From: Mastigias papua
Lineage: Eukaryota > Cnidaria > Scyphozoa > Rhizostomeae > Mastigiidae
DNA: 64,000 bases
Reading direction: 5' to 3'
Assembly (NCBI GenBank): GCA_964019165.1
Contig: OZ025269.1
Location: 19,089,687-19,153,686 of the forward strand
Program-made: the position numbers and the translations under genes
Notes under the pieces: model-generated
What the model was told of the DNA's origin: nothing
What the model saw: the letters and a program-made list of their open reading frames with translations, nothing else
Database searches by the model: none
In this document: positions 13,701-54,588 of the stretch, piece after piece
Position numbering within the stretch: the first letter of the stretch is position 1
How the letters are laid out: each line of letters starts with the position of its first letter

Positions 13701-16533
13701 CAGCACACTGGCCTGTCAGAAAGAAACATGCAACTGGGCTAGAACAATTTTATTCTTGTCTGGCGATCCTGCTGGTATATACAAACAACTATTCTCGTAC
13801 CCAGGTCTGTTTTTTATAATTTGGAGACTGTGCAACTAATTAAAACTGCGCTGGTATGCCAGGGATCAAAAGCATCGTAATTGCACAGTTCGCCTCTCTG
13901 AAACCGGCTAACAGAACTAGTTGGTGATTGACAGATGATACCTCAAAGCAGAAAGTACTTATGATTGGCTTTTCTAACCGGATAATGATACTCTAGTCTA
14001 TAATTGCCAAAGGTAGCCTGAAGGGGCCAATTCTGCTTGGTATTGACATGTTCTGCCATGAGGGGAATGAAGTAAAAATATTTGAAGGCATGCACAGCTA
14101 AGTTCTTCAGAGAAAGTTTAAGTCTTCTTTTAATTCTGTGTGGCTTCATTTGAAATCTCATGCAGCTAGCAACAGTGCTCTAAGCCGTATGAGTGGAAAG
14201 CATGTTACCAAACTGACACATCCCAAGGGCCTAGGTAATTGCAGAAAGTATCTACTATGTCTTACATGTCAAAAAGTACGCTGGGATAGATCATTGGTGT
14301 CTATAGGCTCCTCTCATGCTAAGTTACACAGAATCAAAGCACAAAGTTTTAGAATGGACAATGTTCGTTCTTGTCATTTGCCCTACAGTCCACAAAAAGA
14401 AACTTTGTTCATAAATCAAGAGTGTAAGATGATATGGCATAAGAGATTGTGCCACCTTGTCTTAGTTATATCATCAAATCTAGTTTTTTGGGACTGGAGT
14501 GTTTGATGTGGAAAAAGCAATGATTGAGCGATCTTCTGCGTCCAAGAAAGATGGTGTATAGATAGGACGTTATAACTTTAGTGTTTTAATTGTAAGCTCT
14601 TCGAAAGTGATGATAAACTAGCTCGCCCTAAGGGAACCAAGTAAGGACGAAATTAATAAGTAATGATATCCCTTTACATTAGTCTTAAATGAAAAGGCTA
14701 TTATTCCTCTACAGGACCATTTCTATTACAGAAAAATACAACGGAGCCTTGGAAATCGATAAGTCTAATTGACAATGAAATTTTAAAGTTTTTTATTGTA
14801 CTTAAATAACAATAATGAAATTACACATTTATGCGAGTATATGTCATCTATTCCGCAAGACTTTTGGCCATAATTACAAAACCTGTCTGCATATGTACCA
14901 AAACTATTACAAAGCTGCTTCTTTTCCAATTATATGCGAAATTTCCTGCATGCTTAATCCTTTCTTTATAAAAGTAAATCGAATTAGTAAACTCTATAAG
15001 ACGAATGATACGTTCACTTACCACACCAATAGATATGATCTTGCTTGTTTCACCAGGTTTGAAGCATAAGGTTGTGTTGACAGGTTCATAATCTTCATAC
15101 TCATTGGCAGTTCCCTCCTCGGTCTTGTAGTCAACATAAACCGTACTGAACAAGTCCTCTCCAACTCTAACCAGGGTCAGGTACACCCTACCACAGCTTT
15201 CCACTACCGTGTACTCAGCAGGGTGAAAGAACACACGACAGCCTGAAACATCTACGTTCTGGCTTGTTATGTCTTTCATTTCCAGAGATTCGGCTGGGAC
15301 AGCCTTGGGACCTCCTTTCTGTGCATGTGCGTGCTCCCTGCGGTCGTGAGACCTGAGAACACTACCACTGCCAGTCATTTTGCGTGTTGCTTCGATGCGA
15401 TAGAAGGCCCGGCTTTTGTGTTGAAGTTTGAGGTTTTCTTGCTCAACCAGGTGGGCGAGTGTTTCTGAATCAGCCTCAGGAGCTTTCTGCTTTGCTCGAT
15501 GATAGGCATCCATTGCTAACCTTCTGCGTGTTTCTTTGAGATCTTCTGCTGTTATTTCGCTCTCTTCATAAGTGTCATCCTCGTTATATCCAGCTAACTT
15601 ATCATTCTCGGCTTGGTTATGATTTTTTTCAACATCCCGACTCTCTCCATTCGCCCTCTCAACCACTGCAACTTGCACAATATCACCGTCTCCAGTTTGA
15701 ATGAACGTTTGTCCACCTAGCTTCTTCCTTCGGAACTTTTTCCTTATAAATCTATAGAAGTTCATCTTAACATCTATCATGTAAGCTATACCAACGAACG
15801 AAGGAAAGCAGAGGAACGTAATTACACCTTCCCAAACTTCGATTACGCCAACAGAAAACACAGATATGATCAGATACATCCACACATAGGCAAATATGGC
15901 AGCCATAGAAGTAAAGGCAAACACGCGTAGAAATTTAATGCGGCGAACTTCATCGTCAGGAATAACACTGGTGCAGACAGCAGTTATCATGAATAAATTG
16001 AAAGCAGCGGAGCCGACAATTGTCGATGGCCCTAGCTCTCCAGCTTTGAAGTTACGTCCAATAATTTCAATCACGGAGAGAAGAATCTCTGGGGCAGAAG
16101 AACCCAAGGCCATGAGAGTTAAATTGGAAACAGTTTCATTCCAGATTTTGACAGTAACAAGTTTTATGGTTCCAGTTTCCCGATCTTTGACCTTAATTTC
16201 TTTCTCTTGAGATGTGATTATCTCAATTGACGCCATGAATCTGTCAGATATTATAGAAATTCCTAGGAAGAAGAAGAACATGGACAGCATATAGATAAAA
16301 GCCCTCGCAGCCTTGGCCCCTTTTGAGTCGTTATCTGATCCCCAGGTAGGTAGCAGGACACCGGAGACACATTTGATTCTCTCCGCATTTTCACAGACCA
16401 TAATTGTCTTGTTTCCAACCTTTTTGGGAACTTTGTCACCGGCCTCTGCCTGCTGTATACATGCTGCTAGAAGCACAAGCATCGCCAAAGCTCCCATGCA
16501 AAAACCTTTACTCTGTTTACGAACCGCCATCAT
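1312..16533 (-). CDS. SLC8A: Na+/Ca2+ exchanger (NCX, SLC8 family), 3' end outside window
   Basis: Plasma-membrane antiporter that exports Ca2+ in exchange for Na+. Four exons are visible: 15022-16533, 12858-13210, 2355-2533 and 1312-1722. All junctions are GT-AG and in phase, giving 818 codons plus one base. In order they encode a signal-peptide-like start, the TM1-5 block with the alpha-1 repeat, a large cytosolic loop with two Calx-beta domains (CBD1, CBD2), then the return to membrane with the GTSSWREQF and [13 protein letters not shown] motifs. The text stops at ALGTSLP, where the family continues DTFASK. The alpha-2 repeat and last membrane segments (about 150 residues by comparison with vertebrate NCX1) must lie left of position 1; I found no matching exon in 1-1311. 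I see no internal stop or frameshift. The start is the first of two consecutive ATGs at 16533. Confidence 0.95.
2355..2533 (-). CDS. SLC8A: NCX coding exon 3: CBD2 segment equivalent to the vertebrate A/B exon region
   Basis: 179 nt, acceptor TTTCTAG and donor GTATAA. It encodes [19 protein letters not shown] and the CBD2-to-membrane linker. In vertebrate NCX1 this place holds mutually exclusive exons A and B. I saw only one copy here. Arg stands where the A form has the second Asp of IDDEEYE (finding below). Confidence 0.9.
2534..12857. other. NCX intron 2, about 10.3 kb
   Basis: Long intron between the two parts of CBD2. I recognise a decayed LINE 3' piece at 12170-12540 and otherwise only unassigned AT-rich sequence. 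I searched by eye for a second copy of the short IIDxEEYEK exon (a mutually exclusive partner) and saw none. The short open frames here look like chance. Confidence 0.6.
12170..12540 (+). mobile_element. LINE fragment, reverse transcriptase C-terminal end
   Basis: Translating the plus strand gives [18 protein letters not shown], then after stops and a frame change [19 protein letters not shown] followed by ENTKKSK. These match the LHWLPV-FKILL and FGSRSF-AAPTLWNSLP blocks that end the ORF2 protein of CR1/L2/Rex-type LINEs. It is 5'-truncated and broken by stops. It lies antisense inside NCX intron 2, just downstream of exon 2. Confidence 0.7.
12858..13210 (-). CDS. SLC8A: NCX coding exon 2: end of CBD1, first part of CBD2
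   Basis: The exon starts after a TTTTTTAG acceptor with [16 protein letters not shown], the acidic DDD-IFE-DE Ca2+-binding stretch of CBD1. It continues through a second acidic cluster ([13 protein letters not shown]) into CBD2 and ends at EIEFRDEET before a GTAAGAAT donor. It is 353 nt, leaving two bases that pair with one base of the next exon to make Ser. The 3' boundary falls at the position where vertebrate SLC8A1 has its exon 2/exon 3 junction, judged from memory of NCX1. Confidence 0.92.
13211..15021. other. NCX intron 1, 1.8 kb
   Basis: AT-rich intron between the two CBD1 exons. A 122-codon plus-strand open frame at 14138-14506 has no recognisable domain and is treated as chance. No other feature seen. 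Confidence 0.55.
15022..16533 (-). CDS. SLC8A: NCX coding exon 1: TM1-5, alpha-1 repeat, start of CBD1
   Basis: 504 codons ending exactly in phase at a GTAAGTG donor (intron begins 15021). Residues 1-31 look like a cleavable signal peptide ([19 protein letters not shown]). The alpha-1 repeat reads [20 protein letters not shown] followed by [12 protein letters not shown], the ion-binding core of the family. After the fifth membrane segment comes a basic stretch ([13 protein letters not shown]) at the place of the autoinhibitory XIP segment of vertebrate NCX. CBD1 begins near [15 protein letters not shown] and is cut by the intron after ISIGV. The frame is open upstream of the ATG only to a TTG, so 16533 is the first possible ATG. 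Confidence 0.93.
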
Positions 16534-18863
16534 CGCTGAAGATAACGAGTGTTGAACACGCAATCGTCAATACTCTTTGGTCGAAGATGGCCCGGCCTAA
16601 CAACAACAGAACAGCAACATATATAATGACCAGAGCGAGTTCTTTACTCCATAGCTACGTCTGTCCACTACCTTGTTGTCGCAAGCAGTGTTCTGCAACT
16701 ACACAGAAGGTATGGACTAAGGCTTGAAATAAACAATAAACCCTCCGATGTATTTATAATAAACCTTCGTTTTGAAAGGAAGGAAATTAGCATACGGCCG
16801 TACCTGCAGCTGTTCCGCAGTACTGGTCTCCAAGTTGACGATAAAAGCCAAGGAGAAAAACTTAACCAATTTACATCCCAAAATGAAAGTTTCGTAGCGT
16901 GGATGTTTGGGGCAACGCGCATGTAAGTCTGGCAACTAGAAACAGTTTCTGTATCAAACTTGAGCCTACTCAAGCATAAAATATCAACTTGTCTTAGGCT
17001 CCCTTTGATAGCATTAGTCCTTGCTATTGAAAGCCTGAACGCGTCGACAGGTGCAACAGCTCCAGTAGGTGGTGTGCCGTATGCGGCAGTGAGATGATTC
17101 GTGTGTACTCATACGCCGCAAAAAATAAACTAGAGGCGACGAGAACTACATCTATCTGATAGCTACTTGCCAAGTCTGCTATGTTGCAAAACAGAGGGCG
17201 TTGTGCTCAACTCTCAAACATAATCAATTATTTGTGTTGTAGATCAGTCCTGCTTTGTCCTGCTAAACAATTGGAGCTTTGTTTCTATTGTACAAAAGCT
17301 AGGTGAATGGAGATCAATTTTTGTTCTGAAACCTGCTGGCCAATTACCAGCTAACAGGAAACTTCGCCGTTGAATTTCCTAGGAATAATTCCTCTCTTTT
17401 TGGGTGTTTATTTCACAAATATAATTCCCTGTTTGGTTTGTTATTTAACACGTTGCTCGTGGTGAGCCTGATAGCTTGCCTTAAAATGGCTTTGATTCTA
17501 AAATATTGCTGCTGGGAACTTTTCCTATTTTTCAGTTACTTACTGACACATCGAGAAATCCCTATAACATTGGTCATATATATATATTGGCTTCGATAAT
17601 TTGTGGAATGTATGTCTGTATGTAAGCTTACGTTTATCCCAGAGAAGCAAAACTACGATTGTTGCTTCTACTCCAATGTGAAGGCGCATATGCTCGTACA
17701 CCACGTTTTTGTTATGTTAATAGTAATCTCGCAAGCTCATTATCAATGTTAATTCATATTTCGCGCCTTTTAAAGCAAGTACGGATTAAATACCCAATAA
17801 ACATTGACTTTCAAAGTGTCCAGGTAAAGATTTGTTAGGTATTATACGGATTTGGTATGTGAGCACGATTCACTAAACAAGCGCCGTAAAATGAATATTT
17901 GCAGGTTTCTATGTTTGGAAACGATGCCAATGACAGAAGTAATCGTTTTCTTTTAATTCTACAAAATGCAAATATTTTCCGCAAATATTCGGTAGCGTTT
18001 CAAATATACGTTTTCGGTTCATTAGTGTTTAAAGAAAGTGGTTTTCCAAACTTGGTAGGCACAACATTATTATCCACTTCTATCTCTTTTAATCACCACA
18101 GAGGCGTGACTTCATTTGACTTCTCGTTGATCTCTTGTTGGCCTCTTAGATAAATATTCTGTGGTACGAATAACTAGAGCATTCTGGTGAAAGCAGTCAT
18201 ATTTTCATGCACTTCCTAAAATTTTCCTAGACAATCATTAACCATTAAACCATTAAACAACACAATTGCTTTAGAATACATTTATTGGCAAGGGTAGGTC
18301 AAAGATTTCTTAATATTTTGACCGTTCTAGCCGCGCACGCATATTTTTCATTGGAGTTCCCACTCTGAACCCTGAACCAGTAGACATACCAACATTCGCG
18401 CTACAAGGATTCATTCAACAATATTGTCATTTGTCAATGCAAGGAAGAATTTTCCAACGGCTACAAACACTTTTATTTGCAAAAAGAGAAGTCAAGTACT
18501 GCTTAAAGGAGTAATGATTTAACATTTCAAGTTATGATCACTATTATGTTTTTAGACATGATCTTGTAAACAGTTGCAAGTAAGAAGATGCCTTATGTAG
18601 AATGTAGCTTTACAGTTTGCTAATTTCCAGGCATTTGCAGCCCTTGCTTGTAAACGCTGTAGTCCATTATAGAAACAAATGTATTTGGTAGTAGAGTTAC
18701 AAACCTATTCCTGAGCATGAGTTTTTGAGAATTAGGTATAAATAATGAGTTAATGTTAAACAGCGGAGAAAAGAGCAGCAAAGCAAACAAAGAAGGAAAG
18801 AAAGAAGATTCGAGGAAAAGAGATAGAGCAAATTGCTCAGATTTCCAACAACGCAGGTCGATC
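16534..18863. other. NCX upstream region
   Basis: Sequence 5' of the NCX start codon, presumably holding its 5' UTR and promoter or an intron to an upstream non-coding exon. No distinctive promoter element or gene is recognised. A purine-rich AAGAAGGAAAGAAAG run lies near 18790. Confidence 0.4.
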
Positions 18864-19360
18864 GATTTTATAAGGAACCTAGCTCAAGGCCTAGTTCCAA
18901 AAGTTCCTTATTTTGGGCCTAAATGATCAAATTGCATTACAAAAAGTTCCTAATAGCTCCCTAATTTTCACTACAAGTTTGGTGCCATAAATATGGTACA
19001 GACACAAGTAAAACATTGAAATGCTGAATTTTGCTTTTAATTTTGGCTATAACTTAAGACCAAACACACAAAGGGAACAGGAAAGACGATTTATAAATGT
19101 TAATGTATAATATCAAATTGTGAATGCATAATGCATACTCAATGAAACACTTTGACACAAGCATATCAAACAATCTATGCGGGTTTGGGCTGCAATTGAA
19201 TGGAACCAGCTTCCTGATTTTCTTGATTGCTTGCTGTTATAAAAACTTTCAAAATTGAGAAGTTCCTTAGGGATTTTCTTTTAGTAGTTTATGTTGTTCA
19301 AATATTTTAACATTCTTCACTTAGGTTCCTTATAAAGTGGTTCCTTATAAAAAAGTGTGT
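18864..19360. mobile_element. MITE-like inverted-repeat element, TTATAAGGAA-end family
   Basis: The left end carries TTTTATAAGGAACC. The right end is GGTTCC-TTATAAAG-TGG followed by TTCCTTATAAAAAAGTGTG, so its reverse complement holds two tandem TTATAAGGAACC words. The interior repeats GTTCCTTA and AAGTTCCTA words. About 500 bp, no coding capacity. The right end is followed by TA, which would suit a Tc1/mariner-type target site. Other members of the same family are listed separately. Confidence 0.6.
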
Positions 19361-22300
19361 ATTGGCAATGAGTGTCAAAATTATAGATACTTGATTATTT
19401 CAGATATATTTAGATATTTCGGCATTTTTAGCAATATATGACAGGAGGTATTGAAGACGCATTGAGTGTTCATTAAGACCAACTAAACTGGACTAGCTCC
19501 GTTGTCATGATGCAGATAAGGTGGAGATGAGGGGCCTATGCTTATCATTCTCAAAAACTGACTTACTCACTCTCAAAAACTGACTGTCAGTTGAAGAACA
19601 TAAAGCATATCCCATTTGCACAAGATAAAGTCAAGTCTAAATTCACCTGATCGAGCTATGTGACAGAAATGAAGGTAGGTCATCATGTATAGGTCCTTGG
19701 ACAAAACGCTGGAACTCACGAAGAAAGTTATACGTCAAATTCACAACGTGTTTACTGTCATTGTAGTCAGTTCAGTTTGGAATGTTGTTGCACTCGGCAA
19801 TAGTAGCGTTTTATCTACGAATGAATATTCCGCTATCTGGCTACCTCATTGTTTAATCTGTATTGTTGCATTTATATTGTAAACTGGGCGAGCTTTTGGG
19901 AGAAATGACTTCAAAAAATACAACTTTTAATATTCCACTAATCGATCATGTCAAAGCGTATTTACGGCGAATCACTTGGCAGTCTACTCTTACTCTACTA
20001 ATTCAGATTCTATGATTCAAAAAGCATGCATGGTAAAATAAATTAAGGCATGTTGAGAAGGCGAAACGGATGTGTCCGAAACATGAACCCAGGTCCCTTT
20101 CTCCCCTGTTGCGGCCTTTCACAACAATTCATTCCTGGTTCAGCTATTTCTATTGCACGTTATTTATAAGGAGCCTACATGTGGGAGGCTAAAGTAATCT
20201 AAGGGACTTGTACTACTATAGATAAAAACCCTGAACAGTTCTTCTTTTTTGAATATTTTTGTCAATGGAAACAATCGAGAATTGTGTACCTTGTACCATG
20301 TGGTTCAGATGTGGTTTTCCGTTGAAACCAGCAGTGTCCATAGTTCGCTGTCTTATCACTGAATATTTACAATGTCTATAGCGCTAGAAGAACAGTTAGA
20401 GATCAAGGGAGTGCTAAGGAATATCTAGTGATAAAATGTGATCAAAATAGGTCGAAAAATAAGGAGCTTCAAGAGCTAAGTTATATTCTAGATTCCTCAA
20501 AATAACACGTGTAAACAGGTAAACTTCCGTCCTTGCCAAATTTCCTAGTGAATGGAAGATAACCATAAATTTGTTATGAATTGCTTTCAAGTATACTAGC
20601 ATTTTGTATTTCCAGCTCCGTGAAAACAGGGGGGGGGGGGGGTTGTTGTCTTCCATATTCAATATCTATGGAAATTTTCCACATTATGTTGCTCTAGGGT
20701 TCCCAGCATTCCTAACTTTCTTCTACAATTTACATAGTCTGTGACCATTGTGTCCTCAGATTTGCATCTTTACATCATCTAGCTTTTATGTTGCGATAAG
20801 TTCCAATCATCCTTAAAGCGATCAAGCAACTATGCCTTTCTCTTTCCAGCAAGTCCCATTACCAGCCTGTTGGGTCATTAGTAAAACAAAAATCTTTCGA
20901 GTGACTGAAAACGGTTTAAGAGCATTTAGGCTCATTAGGACCTCAGTTTTCGAAATATTATAAAGTCAAATCATCAGATTATAGTGACTGCGACATATTT
21001 TGTGCTATCTGTAAAGACTGTGGACATTGCCCGTCTGTGGGCTACTTAGGAGTAAATCTTGAACTTGCCAATTATGGCTAATTTCCGACAAGCAGTTGCT
21101 GATTGTCTGTCCCTAAATTTCTTAGCTTTCTAATCGTAGTAATGTCACCCTGCAATATATGAACAGAGGATAATTGAAAGGAGATTTTGCAATGATAATA
21201 AGGTAGTTGAAAACAAGATACGAATTAGGATTCGGTGGGTAATCTCCAAGTCGTGTCTCCGCATGGTCTCGTTAGCGTCTTTTGATATTGAATAAATCCC
21301 AAAAAAGAATGAACTAAGGAAACTCTTGTGTCCAGTTGAACTTGAAAACAGTCATCACTAACAAGCTTACTTTCAGTTCTTTCATGGTTTTACCATGTTC
21401 AGTGCAGGAGATGAGCAATATCGTAAGATCTGCAGTCATGAGCCAGCGTAATTGTTGATAATTTTGATCTGAGTTTAAACGGACCGTGTAAGATTGCTTC
21501 GTACATTTCAGCGACCCGGTACCCTAAACCCCAAAACCATTGCTACCTACATATTATCTTTAAGAAAGCTCTTGACTCTATTGCAGTCTAATGAACACCT
21601 TTTCTCAATCGGCGATGCGCGCTAAACTAGTGGCGCATTCGGTCAGGGGGAGTGGCGCTTAGCAAGTGTACATGTGTAAACTGCAACACCGCACAACAAT
21701 AGGTTCAGTGTACATTTTAAATGCATTTTGAAACTGTACAACCAAACTACAATTTTCTTTAACTACCGAAATGGATGCACGTCGGGGGACAGGTATATCT
21801 AACAACCTTGGCGCATCTTGCTTGCTAACAAATGTCACTTGAGAAGGCCTGCTTTAGACTAACCCAGCTGCTTTGCTGAGAATGCAATCCGTTGCTATGG
21901 TTACTAGATTGCCATGGCATCACTTAAGTTGACGCCTGAAATGTGAAACCAAACAATGCTTGCAGAAAGACTCTTGGCTACGAAACAGGTAGGGCGTGAA
22001 AATAGAAAGAGTTGCAGATCGACAGTTTTACAAAATTGTGGGTATGGTCTGGTCTTTCCTTAGAAGTGCAAAAAACGTGTGGCAGAAGCAAAATGACTAG
22101 CAAGTGATTTAAGAGGCAAAATAGTTAAGCTGTTATACATATCGCTAGTAAAAATGATATTTTGTGTTAGTTTTGATAACCCACTTTAACCAAAGAGATT
22201 TGTCCTACTTGCTAATCCACACTTGCAGACCCACCAGCTCGGATATAGTGAAGTCCAGAACGAAAACGCATCAATAAATGTATACAGAACTTGATATTAT

Positions 22301-23339
22301 ACATAACTATTTACAAAAGAGAAGACTGCTTAAGTAACCGTATGTTAAAAGTGTATCTTGAGATCGTATAGCGAAGAAAACTGAGTCAAAATATGAGTAA
22401 CTAAGCAATATATACATATTCGGGCCTAGTCCCCTATTTAACTAAATAAATCCCAGACCTCAGTACTTGACAGATAGCATATCTCTATGACAGATACTTA
22501 GTAGCGAGAGTGAATTCGTTAGAGAATGGGTCGTCAATTATTGGTGAATACTTTAAGAGGAACTCGAGTGTCTTTCTTTGTATGAATCAAGGTCCAGTCT
22601 GTCATTGCTATGGCCTAACTGTAGCTGTAGGCTCCTGGAGAGAAAATATACCACTGCCTCTGGGTAGGAATGACCTCAATAGAGAACAGATTGTGGAATG
22701 CTTACCAGGAATACGAAAATTCTGAGTTCACTAGATGAAGTTGCTATAACAATAATGAACGAGACAGTGCTAGACCTGTGGGTAGCAAATCAAATATTTT
22801 GAACTGCAGTAGCTAACGTCATTTGACTCATCTTGTCTTTTAAAACTTCATTTAATTTGGGTTGACTGTAATAGATATGTCATTTGAAGAAGCATAAGTG
22901 ATCAGCTTAGTTTGGACTTTTAAATCTTCACATTATGAATGTCCAATCATGGGTAAATTGTGTAATCAAAGTTCTTATGTCTATTTTACATACTTACTTT
23001 GTATTAGGGATGCCCGTGGTTAACAAATAGTATTGCTAAAAATTTGTGATATCTTCGGCTATTAGATTAAGACAAACCCAAGAAGTAATGTCTTTGACAC
23101 ACATTTTATGGGCCTACAGACTTTTTGTACGAATATGGTCCATACGAATATCAAGGCTCAAAATGCCTGACATTTAAGAATAATTTAAGAATATTGCAAG
23201 GCCCAAGCTTCATCAAAGGATAAATAGTTTGCTTATTTGAGATTCCCTTAGACAGCAATATAGGTGTGGGCTTCTCTTATCCAGTCTGGGAGTCATTATG
23301 CTATGATGAGGCTCAGAAGCTCTATGGGAAGTGTCAATT
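19361..23339. other. Intergenic, no gene recognised
   Basis: About 4 kb of AT-rich sequence between NCX and alpha-SNAP. The only clear structure is a run of 14 G at 20629-20642. Open frames are short and give no recognisable protein. Confidence 0.5.
20629..20642 (+). repeat. Poly-G run (14 G)
   Basis: Uninterrupted guanine homopolymer. Its exact length may be affected by sequencing. Confidence 0.9.
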
Positions 23340-23498
23340 ACACACCTTTTATTGTAAGAATACGGTCTATCCGAGTATTAATACTTAAAATCGTTAAAAG
23401 TTTAGAATAATTTGAGAATATTCTTAGGCTCAAAATGAAAAAATTTAAGAATACTAAGGCTCTGCGAAAAATTGGATATTCTATTAAAAAAGTGTGTA
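23340..23498. mobile_element. Short MITE-like element with terminal inverted repeats
   Basis: The left end is CACACCTTTTATTGTAAGAA; the right end, reverse-complemented, is CACACTTTTTTAATAGAAT, with TA immediately outside both. The interior repeats TTAAGAATA and AGGCTC words. About 160 bp. The ends resemble those at 18864-19360 and 42704-43043, so it may be a short relative. Similar internal words recur at 23110-23210, perhaps an older copy. Confidence 0.5.
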
Positions 23499-24286
23499 CT
23501 ATAGCTAAAATCATGCAGTTTTTTGTGGCGTGGTCTACCAAACGAACACACTATATCATTTTCCACTAAGAAATCCCAAGAACTCTGCGCATAAATTTAA
23601 GACCAGTTCAGCCTCGAAAGCAACCATGAAACAGAGGGAAAATTGCAGACAACGACATATCATAGAAGGCTTTAAAAATCATTTTCGTCACAAATAGTTG
23701 CTTCGTTAAGGAAGAATTTGTCCCATGGCTCGCTATGCAAATTAGCATGGCAAATATTCACTGCTGCCCCTAAGAAACTGAAAAACGGACAGTTCAAAGG
23801 AGCTGTTCTATTGACAACAAGCAACAAGTGTTTAATGTGCATTCTGCAATTAGCTTAGATGTGTTAATCAATAGTTCAACCTTAGGATAAAATAAGCAGA
23901 GAAATCTGCCCACAATCTGGTGTGTTCGTTTGCTTTTCAAGGTTTAACGATCCATCGCATAAATTTTGCATGAGCACTGATATATTCAAAATCTGTCAGA
24001 TTTACAGACTTTCTCATTGCGGTAAATCCATGACCAATTTCAAAGATAGAAAGGCTTGGCAAGTTTTCTACGGTGGCTTGATACAGGCATATATATCCAG
24101 CTTCTCCTTGCCTCATAATCTGCTCGGTTTGTATATAAATCAAACAAACGCATTCTATTAGACAAATGGACCTACCTTTGTACTACGGCATGTTGGCTTA
24201 TAAATATGAAGTTTACAAGCATAAACTTCCAAGTCCAATGCCCTTGCCATCGACGACTCAGCCAAATGAGAATCAATAGAAATCCC

Positions 24287-24680
24287 GCCAGTCACTCATT
24301 CTGTAATTCACTCACTCACTCATTCATTCGTTCATTCATTCGTTCATTCATTCATTCCTTCATTCAGTCTGTCAGTCATACATTCATTCTGTCAGTCTTT
24401 CTGTCATCATTCACTTCGTAATTCATTCACTCTTGTCAGTCATTCGTATTGTCAATCAGTTATTCATGCTATCGATATCGATAAGTCATTCATTCAGTCT
24501 GTCAATCACTCATTTCGTCGCTCATTCACTCATGTCAGTCATTTATCAACTCAATCAGTCATTCATTCTATCTGTCAGTCATTCATTCTCTCATTCATTC
24601 TATCTGTCATTCATTTAATCAGTTACTCAGGCAGTAAGTAATGCAACCATTCAGTCTGCCAGTAAATCATTCGGTCCAGT
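24287..24680 (+). repeat. Imperfect ATTC/AGTC tetranucleotide microsatellite
   Basis: Long run of CATTCATT, CAGTCATT and CACTCATT words with scattered interruptions. It creates spurious Ser/His/Phe-rich open frames. Confidence 0.9.
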
Positions 24681-26069
24681 TTTGGTCTATTTTCAGTGGC
24701 CCGGACAGTCGGTCAGTATTCAGTGGACAGTCTCAAACTACAAGTTTCGGTTAGCTTCACCCTGATTCTTCATATTCAACACAGTTCTTAATTTCTGTAC
24801 CGCAAAAATCGGTCTTAGCTATTTATATAAAGATCGATAGCAAGGATGAAACTGCATTCAAAGGAGCTATCACGTCTTTCAAAGTCGAAGAACACCTATT
24901 TGTAAAACCCCGAGGTACGTAATTTTCTGATGAGTACAACTTTCAACCTTAAACTATTAATTTTGTTCTCAGCTAATCTCAGAAAGATAGTCCACAAAGA
25001 TCACCTTCTGCCTATGGAGAGAACATTTAATCTGAAGATAATAAAGATGAAGAAGACAGAGTACTGAAAATAATGAGGATAAATGTAATTCAGTTGCTAC
25101 TTATTTTGGAATGACGATAATAAGAAAATTCTTAGCAATCTGGCAAAATGGCGATGATCTGAAATTAGAACCTATAGTAGTGTTTATTGTATATAACGTA
25201 AACAAAAGACAAATAACAGTCAGCTATGACGCAGCGTTCACTACAAGCCTGTAGGGGCTACTGTTACATGGCCCTAGTTGGTAAACAGTATGGTGATATA
25301 TGAATTGAATGGGTAGAGATAATAGGAATTCTCAATGGGCTCTTGGCTATAAGACTATCATTGAAAGAACAGCTACCTCGCCTCGCTCACGGCTGCTTTT
25401 AAGAGCACAGATTGAAGGTAAAAGAAGTGGTTGCAAGAAACCTACTGGGGGAAAATATACTCAAGATTGCGTAGAAACTTACTACGGAAATACATCGGAG
25501 GAAATGCTCACCAGGAAATACAAAAATCAACCAGCTCTCATTGGAAGGACAGTGAAGGGCTAAGGGACGATGCTGTAAAAGCCCTTGAAATGTGCAATCA
25601 AATTACAACTAAACTAATAGAAAATAAATCAAATTAGAATTCAGCCACGCGGGTAGCACTGCCTTAATAGTACATTGATATTCAACAAAAATTCAAGGGA
25701 AGATAATAAGAGAACGACTAAATAGGGAATGACGAGGGGTGCGTGGGAAAGTAACCGTGATAAGCCAAAAATGCCTGTACCGCGTTTGTCCTACAATTTC
25801 TCTGCAGATAGTAAAATAGAATCTTCTCAGAAAGGTATCTACTCTGGGGCAAGAAACCAGTGCGCCTAGATGCAATCAGTTGTACGTATGAATATACATT
25901 CATCGAAATGAATAGCAAAAACTACATGGGCCAAGAAAGATTGGTAAAAATCATTTTCAGAACACCAAGAAGTCGAAGGCCTTGTCTAGTGCAATCAAGC
26001 ACGAAAAGACAGCGGGGTATAGTAGATCAGTTACAATAATCAGATATGGGATCTCAAAGACGAAGCCGA
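24681..26069. other. Region 3' of alpha-SNAP, no gene recognised
   Basis: Holds the alpha-SNAP 3' UTR and its flank. An 84-codon plus-strand frame at 25309-25563 matches nothing I recognise. A minus-strand AATAAA occurs near 25185, about 0.9 kb past the stop; I cannot say whether it is used. Confidence 0.4.
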
Positions 26070-54537
<28,468 letters not shown>

Positions 54538-54574
54538 CTTTCTGCTGCTGGGCCTCATTTGAGTGTAACAGTGA

Positions 54575-54588
54575 TGACGTATGACGTA
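54575..54588 (+). promoter_or_regulatory. Tandem CRE-like sites upstream of alpha-SNAP
   Basis: Two adjacent TGACGTA words (54575-54581 and 54582-54588), about 40-50 bp upstream of the alpha-SNAP ATG. TGACGT is the core bound by CREB/ATF bZIP factors. Function is inferred from motif and position only. They may lie in the 5' UTR. Confidence 0.4.

Noticed and set aside
14138..14506. 122-codon plus-strand frame in an NCX intron
   Set aside because: No domain, no splice or coding context; consistent with chance.
16534..16563. Extension of NCX by ten codons to 16563
   Set aside because: The extension begins at TTG, not ATG; the first ATG is at 16533 and directly precedes a good signal-peptide-like sequence.
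24287..24680. Regularly spaced short repeats resembling a CRISPR array
   Set aside because: Simple tetranucleotide microsatellite without unique spacers, in an animal genome.
25309..25637. Two overlapping plus-strand frames downstream of alpha-SNAP
   Set aside because: Balanced composition, but no family resemblance and no gene structure around them.
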